A stretch of 64,000 nucleotides of DNA from Paenibacillus sp. RC334 (GTDB lineage: Bacteria; Bacillota; Bacilli; Paenibacillales; Paenibacillaceae), in NCBI RefSeq assembly GCF_030034735.1, contig NZ_CP125370.1:4092001-4156000 (forward strand), given 5' to 3'. A model generated the notes under the pieces. The model ran no database searches and was not told where the DNA came from. It saw nothing but the letters and a program-made list of their open reading frames with translations. Made by a program: the position numbers and the translations under genes. Shown here piece by piece: positions 25,065 through 33,378 of the stretch; the first letter of the stretch is position 1; every line of letters begins with the position of its first letter.

Positions 25065-26825
25065 CTACCGCCCTCCGTATTCATCAGGAATTTCAAAAGC
25101 CACCACAGTTCCTTCCTGCACAGCACTATGTATCAGCAAACCATTCGTTGGATCAGATGCACTCTCATAATAGAGGGCAAGCCTGCGCTGCACATTAACC
25201 AGCCCCATACCAGTCCCCTTGCTCTGGCAGGCCGATCCCCCCGTCAGCGCTGCACGCACAGCCGCAAGTTCCTCCAGTGTCATGCCAGGTCCGTCATCTA
25301 TGACCGCGATCTTGGTCCAGCCCGGTTTTACCGCAGGAGTGACACGGATTTCAACACAGCCGTTGCCGATACGATTTTCGATGCCATGCAAAATGGCATT
25401 CTCCAGAATGGGTTGGATCAGCAGCTTAGGAAGCGGAATTTGGGCCGCCTCCAGAGGCATATGAATTTGCCAGCTCAGACGTTCACCCAGACGCATCTCC
25501 ATCAGTTCCAGATAACGGCGGACTTGTGCCATTTCTCCCCCGAGTGTCACCCAAGAGTCATGGTGAGCCGGTTCGATAATATAACGAAACAGCCGTGACA
25601 TGGACACCATTAGCCCGGCAAGCTCCTCCTCTCCTTTTTCCTGTAGCGACCAGTTAAAAGCATCCAGCGTATTAAAAAGAAAATGCGGGTTGATCTGTGC
25701 CTGCAGCGCTTTAAGCTCGGTTTGGCTTTGCAAAACCTCCTTCTCGCAAATGACACGGATCAATTCATTAATGTCGACAATCATCGTGTTGTACTCTACA
25801 TTCAATTCCCGCAGTTCGACCGCTGATGCCGGTTCTGGATTCAGGGTCAATGCCCCTTGCCGTGAACGACGCATCGCCTGAATCAAATGACCTATCGGTC
25901 TGGTAATCAACGTAGACAGCATAAAAGACATGAATAGGAATAACACTGCACCAAGAGACGCGGAGATGATAAGTGTAGTCCGTAAAACCGTAATTCCGTC
26001 TGTGACGACGCTAACCGGAATCAGGATCAGCAGCGACCATCCGGTTCGCTCCGATTGCTGGACCGCCTTCACATATTCCCGCTCTCCAATATGAACCGTC
26101 TGTGTCTTGCTGTGCAGTACACCTGACAAATCCGTCTGGTTCAAAGGTTCACCCGACAGCAGTTGGCCCTGACGATCTACAAGCAACATGGTTTCATCCG
26201 CTTCTTCATTGACCGCTGACGCATCATTCAGCCTGAAATAACTGCGCTCCATGCGGGTAATCAGATATCCTCCGCGTGAAAACCAGCGATCCACCAGGCT
26301 CACCTGCCGAATCGCCAGCAGCGACCGGGAGTCCTCGGGATCAATGCCGATCCAGACTAATCTTCCTTTCATCTGATTCGCTTCCCGGATGTCCGCTTGT
26401 CCGATGCGGTCCTCCAAACTGCCCTCCCTAATCGGAAACAACATCTTCCCTTCGGCGGTATACAGCTCCAGCGAGCCGACACTCGGCATATAAGCCTGAT
26501 AGCTATGCATCATTTGCAGTAGTGATTGACGCTGCCGAAAAGACACCTTCCCCCCGTTGCGCTCCTCCAGCAAAATATGCTGAACAGACGGATGATTTGC
26601 CACCTGTTCCGTCAGGCTGTCCATTTGGCCGATTAATGCATCCAGCCTGCCGCTCGCTTGTACCGCGGTCTGACCAATATGCCGCTCGGCACTGTTTTTC
26701 AACAGGTGAGAGACATTGAGATAAATGAATGCCCCCGCCACACTCATCATAATGAGCATTACCAATATAAAGCCGATAAAAATCTGATTACGCAATGTGT
26801 TTAATGGTTGGAACCTTGAACGCAT
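25065..26825 (-). CDS. YesM-type sensor histidine kinase
   Basis: 586 residues: an N-terminal membrane helix (about 12-35), an extracytoplasmic Cache-like domain, a second helix (about 285-305), HAMP, then the His_kinase (LytS/YesM) region with LKALQAQINPHFLFNTLDAFNW carrying the phosphorylated His. The ATPase end has QPILENAILHGI (N box), IDDGPGM (G1) and GTGMGLVNVQRRL (G2). Senses an outside signal, probably the sugar or its binding protein, and phosphorylates the adjacent YesN. Start ATG with GGGGGAG. Confidence 0.92.
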   Translation of the reverse strand: MRSRFQPLNTLRNQIFIGFILVMLIMMSVAGAFIYLNVSHLLKNSAERHIGQTAVQASGRLDALIGQMDSLTEQVANHPSVQHILLEERNGGKVSFRQRQSLLQMMHSYQAYMPSVGSLELYTAEGKMLFPIREGSLEDRIGQADIREANQMKGRLVWIGIDPEDSRSLLAIRQVSLVDRWFSRGGYLITRMERSYFRLNDASAVNEEADETMLLVDRQGQLLSGEPLNQTDLSGVLHSKTQTVHIGEREYVKAVQQSERTGWSLLILIPVSVVTDGITVLRTTLIISASLGAVLFLFMSFMLSTLITRPIGHLIQAMRRSRQGALTLNPEPASAVELRELNVEYNTMIVDINELIRVICEKEVLQSQTELKALQAQINPHFLFNTLDAFNWSLQEKGEEELAGLMVSMSRLFRYIIEPAHHDSWVTLGGEMAQVRRYLELMEMRLGERLSWQIHMPLEAAQIPLPKLLIQPILENAILHGIENRIGNGCVEIRVTPAVKPGWTKIAVIDDGPGMTLEELAAVRAALTGGSACQSKGTGMGLVNVQRRLALYYESASDPTNGLLIHSAVQEGTVVAFEIPDEYGGR

Positions 26826-26864
26826 ATGCCTTCTCCCCCTGGATCATCGCAGCAAAATGGATAA

Positions 26865-26878
26865 TGATAACGCTTTCT
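26865..26878 (-). promoter_or_regulatory. cre-like box before the YesM/YesN pair
   Basis: TGATAACGCTTTCT on the plus strand differs from the cre consensus only in its last base. It is about 40 bases upstream of the kinase start. Confidence 0.45.
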
Positions 26879-27151
26879 ATTTTCTATTCTATCGCATCGT
26901 TCCCCTATGTTGGTGTATTTTTAGTAGAGATTAATTAAAATGGCAGGAATGATAGGAAATAGAAAGTCACAGGGTAATCGACAACATGAGGGTACTCTCT
27001 GAATAGATTACGTTCGATAAACACACAAATTTGCAATATGGTTATTCTTATTTGCCACAGGCAGTTATACGTATTAAATAATTCCATATTTTGCTGGGTT
27101 TATTTATTACACTGTAGTAACATGGAGTTATAAAATTGTGGGAGGTTTTAT
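26879..27151. other. Divergent promoter region without a gene
   Basis: About 270 AT-rich bases between the kinase and the small membrane protein. Only the ribosome site GGGAGG at 27140-27145 is recognised. Confidence 0.4.
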
Positions 27152-27520
27152 ATGCCAGATTTTTTGCTTGTGCTATTCTTGCTTAACTTATCTTTATTTC
27201 TTTTGCACGAAATGGATGCAATAAGACATTCTGAGTGGAGATTGTTTATCGTACTTAAAGATATGGAAGATTCTAAAGCCTATAAAGTCTTCACATTTAT
27301 TCACCTCCCTCTTTACACAATAATACTCTCTTTACTTTTCAGCCAATATCAGACAATTATTTTTTGGTTCCTAGATTTATTTTTATTCATCCATGCAATC
27401 CTGCACCTATTTTTTGAAAAGCACCCCCGTAATGGATTTAAGAATACGTTCTCTAGATCAATTATTTATCCAATGGGAATTCTTGCGGTAATTCATTTAT
27501 TATTACTATTTATAAGATGA
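27152..27520 (+). CDS. Small membrane protein, DUF6713-like
   Basis: 122 residues with four hydrophobic helices: FLLVLFLLNLSLFLLHEMDA, IHLPLYTIILSLLFSQY, TIIFWFLDLFLFIHAILHLFF and MGILAVIHLLLLFI. The HEMDAIRHSEWR motif after the first helix is characteristic of the small family now called DUF6713, with unknown role. ATG start with GGGAGG eight bases upstream. Confidence 0.65.
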   Translation: MPDFLLVLFLLNLSLFLLHEMDAIRHSEWRLFIVLKDMEDSKAYKVFTFIHLPLYTIILSLLFSQYQTIIFWFLDLFLFIHAILHLFFEKHPRNGFKNTFSRSIIYPMGILAVIHLLLLFIR

Positions 27521-27665
27521 GTGAATGCGAACACAAAATGTTTGAAGTTATACTCTAACGGGAAACGTTAAGATTAGTTTAATAATCACGTGATCACCTA
27601 TACCTAATGGCGGTCATATTTTTGTTCAAGAATCAACAAAGTACGATAACAAACCCAATAACAAA

Positions 27666-27690
27666 AAATAGGGGCTCGCTGCCCCTATTT
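27666..27690 (+). terminator. Terminator-like hairpin
   Basis: AAATAGGGG-CTCGCTG-style loop-CCCCTATTT, a 9-bp perfect stem, but followed by only three T. It lies after the small membrane protein. Confidence 0.55.
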
Positions 27691-27729
27691 ACCATTCGAT
27701 ACCGGATCCGCTTCCACTACAGCTTCTTA

Positions 27730-27763
27730 TTGAACTATCCTGCCCGTTCGTATTATGAGGTCA
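27730..27763. repeat. Intergenic 34-nt repeat, copy 2
   Basis: Matches 10791-10824 at 31 of 34 positions. Located between a terminator-like hairpin and the stop of the NmrA-like gene. Confidence 0.6.
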
Positions 27764-27802
27764 ACCATTTCTTTCTGGTTGATCCTTAGCTGAACTCCGC
27801 CT

Positions 27803-28669
27803 CTACCTGAAATTTTCTGCATGCTCATGCAGAAAAGCGTCTAGCTTGCGGGGCTCTCTACCGAGCAAACGCTTTACAATGTCCGTTGGTCTTTCCGGAA
27901 CCACCGTAGACATAGTTTGAATTTCCACAACGTGATTCGCAAGCCAAGGAGGCATATGCCCGTGCTCGATGAGATTGCAGAGTAGTGCTTGGGGCTCCAT
28001 GTTGATGTAGCGTATCGGCCGATCGAGCAGGGTGGATAGTTTACTCGCGATCTGAGGATAGCTGAAAATATCCGAACCGGTAAGCGTATAGATTTGGCCA
28101 GATACCTCTCGATTGGTCAGAACTTCTGCGGCGACATCTGCGATATCGCGACAGTCAATGAAGTTACAGGGTGAATCGCCCATGGAGCCGAAGAAAGCAT
28201 TTTGGGTTGTGACCGTTGGTGCAAAGCGTAATAAGTTTTGCATGAACGCATAGGGGCGTAACACGGTGTGGGTGACACCCGATTCGCTAAGGGTTTTCTC
28301 GATTTCGTGATGCCAGCCCGCCACTGCTACTGGAGAGCTCTGCTCAAAGGCAGGACTGGATATCTTTACGATGTGCTTGATGCCAGCTTTGGCGGCAATC
28401 TGAATAATCGAAGTTTCCAATTCAATTTGTCTTGGACTATTGGATATTGCAAGGAAAAGTTGGCTAGCTCCTGTAAACGCGCGGCGCAGTGATTTGGGGT
28501 CGGAAGCATCAGCCGATGCGATCTCGATAGTCGACCAGACTTTTTCTCCAATCTGATCACGCAACTTCTCAGGCTCTCTGCTCAGCGCCCTGGCGGGTAC
28601 TCCAAGATCAACCAAACGTTCCAAAAGCGCACTGCCTATCGTACCTGTTGCTCCAATAATAACTATCAT
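27803..28669 (-). CDS. NmrA-like NAD(P)-binding SDR protein
   Basis: 288 residues from ATG 28669 with AAGGAG nine bases upstream; a longer frame reaching to 28918 only shadows the previous gene. The Rossmann motif is GATGTIGSALLERL (residues 6-19). The later part (ISNSPRQIELETSIIQIA, HIVKISSPAF, WHHEIEKTLSESGVTHTVLRPYAFMQN) is typical of the atypical SDRs such as NmrA and the quinone oxidoreductase YtfG. Second gene of the MarR-flanked operon. Likely a redox-sensing regulator or reductase. Confidence 0.88.
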   Translation of the reverse strand: MIVIIGATGTIGSALLERLVDLGVPARALSREPEKLRDQIGEKVWSTIEIASADASDPKSLRRAFTGASQLFLAISNSPRQIELETSIIQIAAKAGIKHIVKISSPAFEQSSPVAVAGWHHEIEKTLSESGVTHTVLRPYAFMQNLLRFAPTVTTQNAFFGSMGDSPCNFIDCRDIADVAAEVLTNREVSGQIYTLTGSDIFSYPQIASKLSTLLDRPIRYINMEPQALLCNLIEHGHMPPWLANHVVEIQTMSTVVPERPTDIVKRLLGREPRKLDAFLHEHAENFR

Positions 28670-28671
28670 TC

Positions 28672-29178
28672 TTATCTTCTCCTTTTGGATGAAAAATTTG
28701 TAGTGACGGCAAGACGCCACCGCCATGTCACTATCGTGCTTGCTATGAATCCGGACAACGGGAAATCGATCCAGACACGACCGACCCAGGCCAAGTGATT
28801 GCTCGGAATCATAATTTCTAGTAAACCAGATGTCGCCCATGCGGCGAATAGACCAAATGTTGCTCCCACCAACGCGAACAGCCCAACCACAACCAAGTGA
28901 GGTGCGCCGATGATCCACCCTTTATGGCCTCCTCTACTGCGCAGCCAAAGGCCAAGCATCAAAGCCAAGAAGGCCGATGTTCCGCCGATTGTGGTCAAGG
29001 CCCCTAATTGAAGCCCCTTGTCGGCAGTGACCAATCCCCCGATACCTGCCATAATGGCAGGAGACGCATAGGCCATTACGACTTCACGCCACAGTACACA
29101 AGTCTTTGTGCCAGAACCAGCAGACTTGATTTCGTAAACACCATCTGTCTGATTGGGATACTCCGTCGTCTTGTTCAT
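28672..29178 (-). CDS. Four-helix membrane protein of unknown function
   Basis: 168 residues with four membrane helices after a 28-residue soluble N-terminus (AYASPAIMAGIGGLV, LGALTTIGGTSAFLALMLGLWL, GAPHLVVVGLFALVGATFGLFAAWA and FPLSGFIASTIVTWRW). The stop is three bases from the NmrA-like start, so the two form an operon. A MarR-type palindrome lies 57 bases upstream. No family recognised. Confidence 0.7.
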   Translation of the reverse strand: MNKTTEYPNQTDGVYEIKSAGSGTKTCVLWREVVMAYASPAIMAGIGGLVTADKGLQLGALTTIGGTSAFLALMLGLWLRSRGGHKGWIIGAPHLVVVGLFALVGATFGLFAAWATSGLLEIMIPSNHLAWVGRVWIDFPLSGFIASTIVTWRWRLAVTTNFSSKRRR

Positions 29179-29234
29179 TTAATTGCTCCTTTATTCTTTT
29201 TAATCGTTCAGCGGCTGCTTTCAGTGACATATAA

Positions 29235-29246
29235 TTAGGATCCTAA
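29235..29246. promoter_or_regulatory. MarR-type operator palindrome
   Basis: TTAGGATCCTAA is a perfect 12-bp palindrome upstream of the membrane/NmrA operon. A related half (TTAGGAACC) lies in the marR promoter, so the adjacent MarR protein probably binds both. Confidence 0.65.
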
Positions 29247-29293
29247 CTATATAAGAGTGAAAATGGGCTAGCTTCACTAGCCCATTCTACTCA

Positions 29294-29851
29294 TTACTGA
29301 TGTGTTTCTTTAGTTCGTTTTGGTTCGTCCGTAAGTGCCGATATACCTTGTGTAACTCGGCCTAACAGATCGAGGAATACGCTGCGCTCCTCGATATCCA
29401 GTAATCCCACCATGGCTTCCAGCCGAGCGAAATGCTCAGGAGCCATTTCACGAAGTTTCTTCGCTCCTTGCTCTGTCAATATGACCGCTTTCTGACGTCC
29501 ATCCTCTGAACTTGATCGCCGGGATACTAGCCCATCTCGCTCAAGAGTATCGATAAGACCAGTCACTGTAGCACGTGTCACACCTAGATGCTCAGATAAT
29601 TGCGAGGGCAACTCTTCTCCTTCGTTATCTTCAAGGTCTGCCAATAAACGATATCGCCCTGTTGATAAACCGAATCTGGAGAAATGAATCTCTGCGGCAT
29701 GTCCAAGCTTGGCTCCCGCTTCCATTAGCCTAGACGCGACGAGTATAGCCTGTGCATCTAGGTCTAGGTTATAGCGATCAATCTGACGCTTGGATTGTGC
29801 AAGCGAGGGAATAGCATCAATGTCGTTGGTTATTTTATTATCCTTGTTCAT
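29294..29851 (-). CDS. MarR-family transcriptional regulator
   Basis: 185 residues from ATG 29851. The winged helix is LPSQLSEHLGVTRATVTGLIDTLERDGLVSRRSSSEDGRQ, with the DxRQK wing. A dimerising helix precedes and follows. A start at 29875 adds eight residues, but that codon lies inside the promoter (TTGACA at 29886-29881), so I reject it. With the chosen start the transcript is nearly leaderless. Likely represses itself and the neighbouring membrane/NmrA operon in response to a small aromatic or oxidant. Confidence 0.88.
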   Translation of the reverse strand: MNKDNKITNDIDAIPSLAQSKRQIDRYNLDLDAQAILVASRLMEAGAKLGHAAEIHFSRFGLSTGRYRLLADLEDNEGEELPSQLSEHLGVTRATVTGLIDTLERDGLVSRRSSSEDGRQKAVILTEQGAKKLREMAPEHFARLEAMVGLLDIEERSVFLDLLGRVTQGISALTDEPKRTKETHQ

Positions 29852-29859
29852 ATATATAG

Positions 29860-29886
29860 TATGGTTCCTAATCATTTTTGTGTCAA
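29860..29886 (-). promoter_or_regulatory. marR promoter with operator half-site
   Basis: Minus strand TTGACA (29886-29881) and TACTAT (29861-29856), separated by 19 bases, a little long. TTAGGAACC falls within the spacer and resembles the left half of the palindrome at 29235. Confidence 0.55.
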
Positions 29887-29957
29887 CACATTTATTACCA
29901 CATCTTCATTTTTAGGTTTTTTCCTTTTTCTACAGTAGCAAGATTATCAAATCGTCT

Positions 29958-30197
29958 CTAAATTTGTGTAGGCCAATGAATACATTTCTTTTCTGGTGTT
30001 CCGTCTTCTAGCACATAGGCATTCAAAGGGGATAACACTATGGCAGAAAACTGTCCATTCGAGTCGATATAGTTCAATTTGTAGCTCTCGCCAAAGATTT
30101 CAGATTGTTTCCATAGCTGCAGTTTATGCTCTTTATCCCAATGATTCATATGTACGTCTATATTATGTATGGCTTCGTCCTGATCCGAATGGGACAC
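29958..30197 (-). CDS. Hypothetical 79-residue protein
   Basis: Starts MSHSDQDEAIHNIDVHMNHW and ends EKKCIHWPTQI. The composition is protein-like, with mixed polar and aromatic residues and a SAIVLSPLNAYVLEDG strand pair. No family recognised. It may be a truncated piece of a larger gene, since it stands alone among small genes. Confidence 0.45.
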   Translation of the reverse strand: MSHSDQDEAIHNIDVHMNHWDKEHKLQLWKQSEIFGESYKLNYIDSNGQFSAIVLSPLNAYVLEDGTPEKKCIHWPTQI

Positions 30198-30255
30198 ATA
30201 GTTTACTGAGCGGCCTTATCCTGGTTGCTCAGTGAGCTCTCGTTCCACATATGTA

Positions 30256-30702
30256 CTATTTGAACTTTTTTATAAAATTTTTTTGGTCCTTTGTAAACAT
30301 ATAACCACGTTGTTCGTAGAACCTGTGAGCATGTATTCGACTTGGGTGAGATAACAGTTTAATCCCAGAAAATCCATGGCTCTTTCCCCACTGTTCAAGA
30401 CGCTCAATCAACAGGCTACCTACACCTTGATTTCTATACTTTTCTTTTACAACAAACCCCAGTACGTTTACTAAAGAGTCAGAAAAAAGTAATTCATACG
30501 GGCTCCCATGAATATATCCTATTACCTCGTTGTTTTCTTCACAAACAAAAATAATATCATTTGTTTTCTTTGTTATGATTTCAATCTTCTCTTTTACTTT
30601 TTCTTCAGAAAATAGATATAGTTTTGGGTTAAAGTCTTGGTTTAACAAATAAATATCATGATAATCAGTTACCCTAATTCCCCTGACATTTTTTTCTTTC
30701 AT
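30256..30702 (-). CDS. GNAT-family N-acetyltransferase
   Basis: 148 residues. The acetyl-CoA site is LGFVVKEKYRNQGVGSLLIERLEQW, followed by KLLSHPSRIHAHRFYEQRGY, as in the AAC(3)-I/RimI group. The N-terminal IRVTDYHDIYLLNQDF is the standard first strand and helix. ATG start with AGGAGG upstream. Substrate unknown. The codons are AT-rich compared with the GNAT gene at 9301. Confidence 0.85.
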   Translation of the reverse strand: MKEKNVRGIRVTDYHDIYLLNQDFNPKLYLFSEEKVKEKIEIITKKTNDIIFVCEENNEVIGYIHGSPYELLFSDSLVNVLGFVVKEKYRNQGVGSLLIERLEQWGKSHGFSGIKLLSHPSRIHAHRFYEQRGYMFTKDQKNFIKKFK

Positions 30703-30817
30703 TCTTGAACGCCTCCTATTTTCATCACGAACACCCGAAATAAATGTTAGACGTCTTTGTACATTTTGGCAAGACTATACGCTTGCACTGATCTGCCCAC
30801 TTGCTTAACGGATTGGA

Positions 30818-31120
30818 TCAATTGGACAGCCCATATAAACTATCCGGCGCATCGTCGTATGTACAGTTTCGATTGTAATCCTTAACCTGATAGTTATATC
30901 TGAGGTTATCCGAATTGAATAGAATATGCCCTTTCCTAATTTCAGGCTCCAGACTCATAATGCGTTCATGCTTCTGTCCCTTGGAATGCACACTTTCTAC
31001 AGGTGTATGTATATGAGCCTTCCATACCTCTTCTTCAAACTTTTGTTTCATGTAGCTCTGTGCCATATTCAATAAGTCTTCGGCTTCCAGTATTTTCTGC
31101 TCCCGGTATTCTCGCCCCAT
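30818..31120 (-). pseudogene. Phage terminase large-subunit C-terminal remnant
   Basis: 100 residues. The part SKGQKHERIMSLEPEIRKGH-ILF and the end YDDAPDSLYGLS match the C-terminal nuclease of phage TerL, where a K-x-x-R-I-x-S-LEP-x-I-x-x-G-x-I-x-F block is followed by a D-D-x-x-D-x-L end. The first 30 residues are helical and not part of that domain. No ATPase half, portal or capsid gene is near, so this is a prophage relic. Confidence 0.7.
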
Positions 31121-31287
31121 TTCTTACGCAATCCCCTGATTACTATAAACAATGATCACCATTCAGGCGGAAACAATTTCTAGCTCTATAGTCATACTCC
31201 TCTCAAAGATCTTATGCTATTCATATTCTATAGAACTAATAGTTTTTCCTTTACTTGAAACAAGGTATATCGCTGGGTAGACAAATA

Positions 31288-31326
31288 CAAAAAGGGATGC
31301 TCGCATTGGGAGTATCCCTTTCTTTT
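31288..31326. terminator. Bidirectional terminator
   Basis: AAAGGGATGCTC-loop-GGAGTATCCCTTT with T-rich tails on both sides (CTTTT on plus, TTTTTG on minus). It ends the leftward transcripts from the cupin gene. Confidence 0.8.
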
Positions 31327-31392
31327 ACTCTTCCTGTCCATCAATCATTTTTTCGACATACTCAATAGATACACCGTATTTAGTAAGGGAAT
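31325..31392 (-). pseudogene. Possible 22-residue C-terminal remnant
   Basis: Minus strand codes NSLTKYGVSIEYVEKMIDG then QEE and a stop, directly before the terminator and directly after the cupin stop. It reads like the tail of a real protein whose body is missing. No family assigned. Confidence 0.3.
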
Positions 31393-31734
31393 TTACATAA
31401 AATCTGCACGTGCTGGTGTAAATGCATCTAGCAGAATACCGTCATCCTCTAGTGGGATACAGCCATGAAGAGTATCGGATGGAAAATGGATGCTGTCTCC
31501 TTCTTTGACGTTCTGCACTTCCTTTGTTTCGCCATTATCGATCATGAACTTAAAACTTCCCTTCAATACATAAGTGACTTGTTCATGGACATGCTTATGC
31601 AACAGGATCTCTCCTGTTTGGGCTTTAGCAAACATCACTTTGACATACATAAGCTGGTCGCTGTGGGCCAGCACTTTCCGGGTGGTATTACTGTCAACGG
31701 TATCAATTTGAATATCTTGGTCATTAAAAAACAT
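31393..31734 (-). CDS. Small single-domain cupin
   Basis: 113 residues, one beta-barrel: EILLHKHVHEQVTYVLKGSF carries H-x-H and E-type metal ligands, and GDSIHFPSDTLHGCIPLED the second motif. Such cupins often act on uronates or control sugar pathways. It is the last gene after the UlaA-like permease, with a TAAATCGATTTA operator-like palindrome before it. Start ATG with GAGGAGG. A broken relative lies at 9118 and a paralogue in the polysaccharide operon at 42390. Confidence 0.85.
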   Translation of the reverse strand: MFFNDQDIQIDTVDSNTTRKVLAHSDQLMYVKVMFAKAQTGEILLHKHVHEQVTYVLKGSFKFMIDNGETKEVQNVKEGDSIHFPSDTLHGCIPLEDDGILLDAFTPARADFM

Positions 31735-31794
31735 GGATAATTCCTCCTCTTTTAAAACACAAATTATTTGAATGAGTTATTTTGAAAAACTTCA

Positions 31795-31806
31795 TAAATC
31801 GATTTA
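31795..31806. promoter_or_regulatory. LacI-type operator before the cupin gene
   Basis: TAAATCGATTTA, a 12-bp palindrome equal to the centre of the 20-bp palindrome at 33095. It overlaps the end of ulaA and precedes the cupin by about 60 bases. Confidence 0.6.
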
Positions 31807-31808
31807 GT

Positions 31809-33059
31809 TTAAAACCAGCGAAAAATAAGCCAAAGTACTCCAGAAAGGGTAGTAAAGTCGGGATCGGCGAATGTCACCCCTTCGGCACCCAAAAAAGAAA
31901 AGAGCGGCAAGGTGAGGGCCGGCAGCAGACAGAGCAAGAATCCATTAAGACAACTGGAAATGACAGCCCCTCTGAAACCACCGCTGGAATTACCGAATAT
32001 CGCGGCTGCACCACCAGCAAGGAAGCAGGCCATGATCCCCGGCACAATGACAGGCAATCCGACAAGCGGGAAAAGAAAGACGCAGGCAACGCCTGTGAAG
32101 AAGCTGACCAAGAAGCCGACCAACGCGGAATTGGGTGATTTGTCGAACAGTACCAGAACATCCACACCAGGGATTGCTCCAGGTGCGAACACTTGGGAGA
32201 ACCCTTTGAAAGCGGGTACAATTTCAGTCGTGAACAGCTTAACACCTGCTTTTGCGATATACAAGCCGGCAGCAAAAATAGCTGACTGTTCGAGGATGAA
32301 GACGATGTATTCTTTGCCATCAGATAATTTGCTGACATAATCAGAACCAGCAACCAGTCCGGATACCAGTAAAAGCACAAGCATGGTCAAGGTCGTTGCA
32401 ACATTGGGGTCGCGCAAAAAACTGATGCGGTCATTAATTTTTACATTTTCGGTGTCATTTTCACGGTTGCCAAAAACTTTTCCTAAATAGGTACCTAGAA
32501 TGTATGAGGTCATGGAAGCATGAGCAATCGTATATTCATCAGATTTGATAATGTTTTTGCTGGCATTCCGGAGCAGGTAAGGGAACACTGCCATATAGCT
32601 CCCGATTACCAAAGAACCGACGATGATCGTAGTCAGCGAACTGAGACCAAGACCTTTCATAACGGCTGTAGCGGCAAAGCTCATGAACAGAATCAAGTGA
32701 AGTGACAAATAAATGTACTTGAACTTGGTCAGGCGTGCAAGCACGATGTTAAGGATCATGGAAAAGAGTAGAATGAGCGCAGCATCCGCCCCGATCTGAT
32801 CAATGGTCAGTGCCATGATAGCTTCATTGCTTGGTACGACACCTTTAAGTTTGAACGCATAAGAAAAAATTTGGCTGAAGTTGGTGAGAACGCCTCCTAA
32901 AATTCCGCCGCCGACTTTGATCATGGTGAAACCCATGAAAGAAAGGGTAGTTCCCGTAATGATCTCGGATACTTTCTTCCTCTGAAATATAAGGCCGAGT
33001 AATGTCACAATCGCGATAATGATGGATGGCTCCCTGATAATACTCATAAACATTTCCAT
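31809..33059 (-). CDS. ulaA: UlaA/SgaT-type PTS membrane subunit IIC
   Basis: 416 residues from ATG 33059 (TCGGAG before it); a GTG at 33092 would fall beside the operator. About ten to twelve membrane helices are visible. Family segments include GTTLSFMGFTMIKVGGGILGG near the N-terminus, GADAALILLFSMILNIVLARLT, and the C-terminal GVDVLVLFDKSPNSALVGFLVS. Known members import L-ascorbate or related acids with phosphorylation from IIA and IIB. Neither IIA nor IIB is nearby, so the protein is an orphan and depends on subunits from elsewhere or moves its substrate differently. Confidence 0.85.
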   Translation of the reverse strand: MEMFMSIIREPSIIIAIVTLLGLIFQRKKVSEIITGTTLSFMGFTMIKVGGGILGGVLTNFSQIFSYAFKLKGVVPSNEAIMALTIDQIGADAALILLFSMILNIVLARLTKFKYIYLSLHLILFMSFAATAVMKGLGLSSLTTIIVGSLVIGSYMAVFPYLLRNASKNIIKSDEYTIAHASMTSYILGTYLGKVFGNRENDTENVKINDRISFLRDPNVATTLTMLVLLLVSGLVAGSDYVSKLSDGKEYIVFILEQSAIFAAGLYIAKAGVKLFTTEIVPAFKGFSQVFAPGAIPGVDVLVLFDKSPNSALVGFLVSFFTGVACVFLFPLVGLPVIVPGIMACFLAGGAAAIFGNSSGGFRGAVISSCLNGFLLCLLPALTLPLFSFLGAEGVTFADPDFTTLSGVLWLIFRWF

Positions 33060-33094
33060 AGTGATCTCCGACTTTCTTTTATTAATTTTCACTC

Positions 33095-33114
33095 TTACTA
33101 AATCGATTTAGTAA
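33095..33114. promoter_or_regulatory. 20-bp LacI-type operator before ulaA
   Basis: TTACTAAATCGATTTAGTAA is a perfect palindrome with the central CG typical of LacI/GalR operators. It is 36 bases upstream of the ulaA start. Confidence 0.8.
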
Positions 33115-33378
33115 TACTTGAAAAAAATTTCCCTTCCGGGAATGTAAAAAGAAGCAGAATTATTTTTTGTGAATTAAATCACAACTTACTCCATACATTA
33201 TTCGTTTAAGCTCCATTCCTCCCCTCTCTTCAATCGCAACATCACTAAAATCAGGACATACATAAATGAAAGGGCATTCATGACTCGAATCATAGGATCA
33301 TTATAGCTCATTATTTTCTTTTTACAATAGAATTCATAAAAACGTTTCCAAAAAGATAAAAAGACTTATTCAAATTAT

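Noticed and set aside
27607..27789. 60-residue plus-strand frame
   Set aside because: It runs through the hairpin at 27666 and the intergenic repeat, and has no ribosome site.
28670..28918. N-terminal extension of the NmrA-like protein
   Set aside because: The extra 83 residues are a shadow of the membrane protein gene; ATG 28669 has a proper ribosome site and gives the normal Rossmann start.
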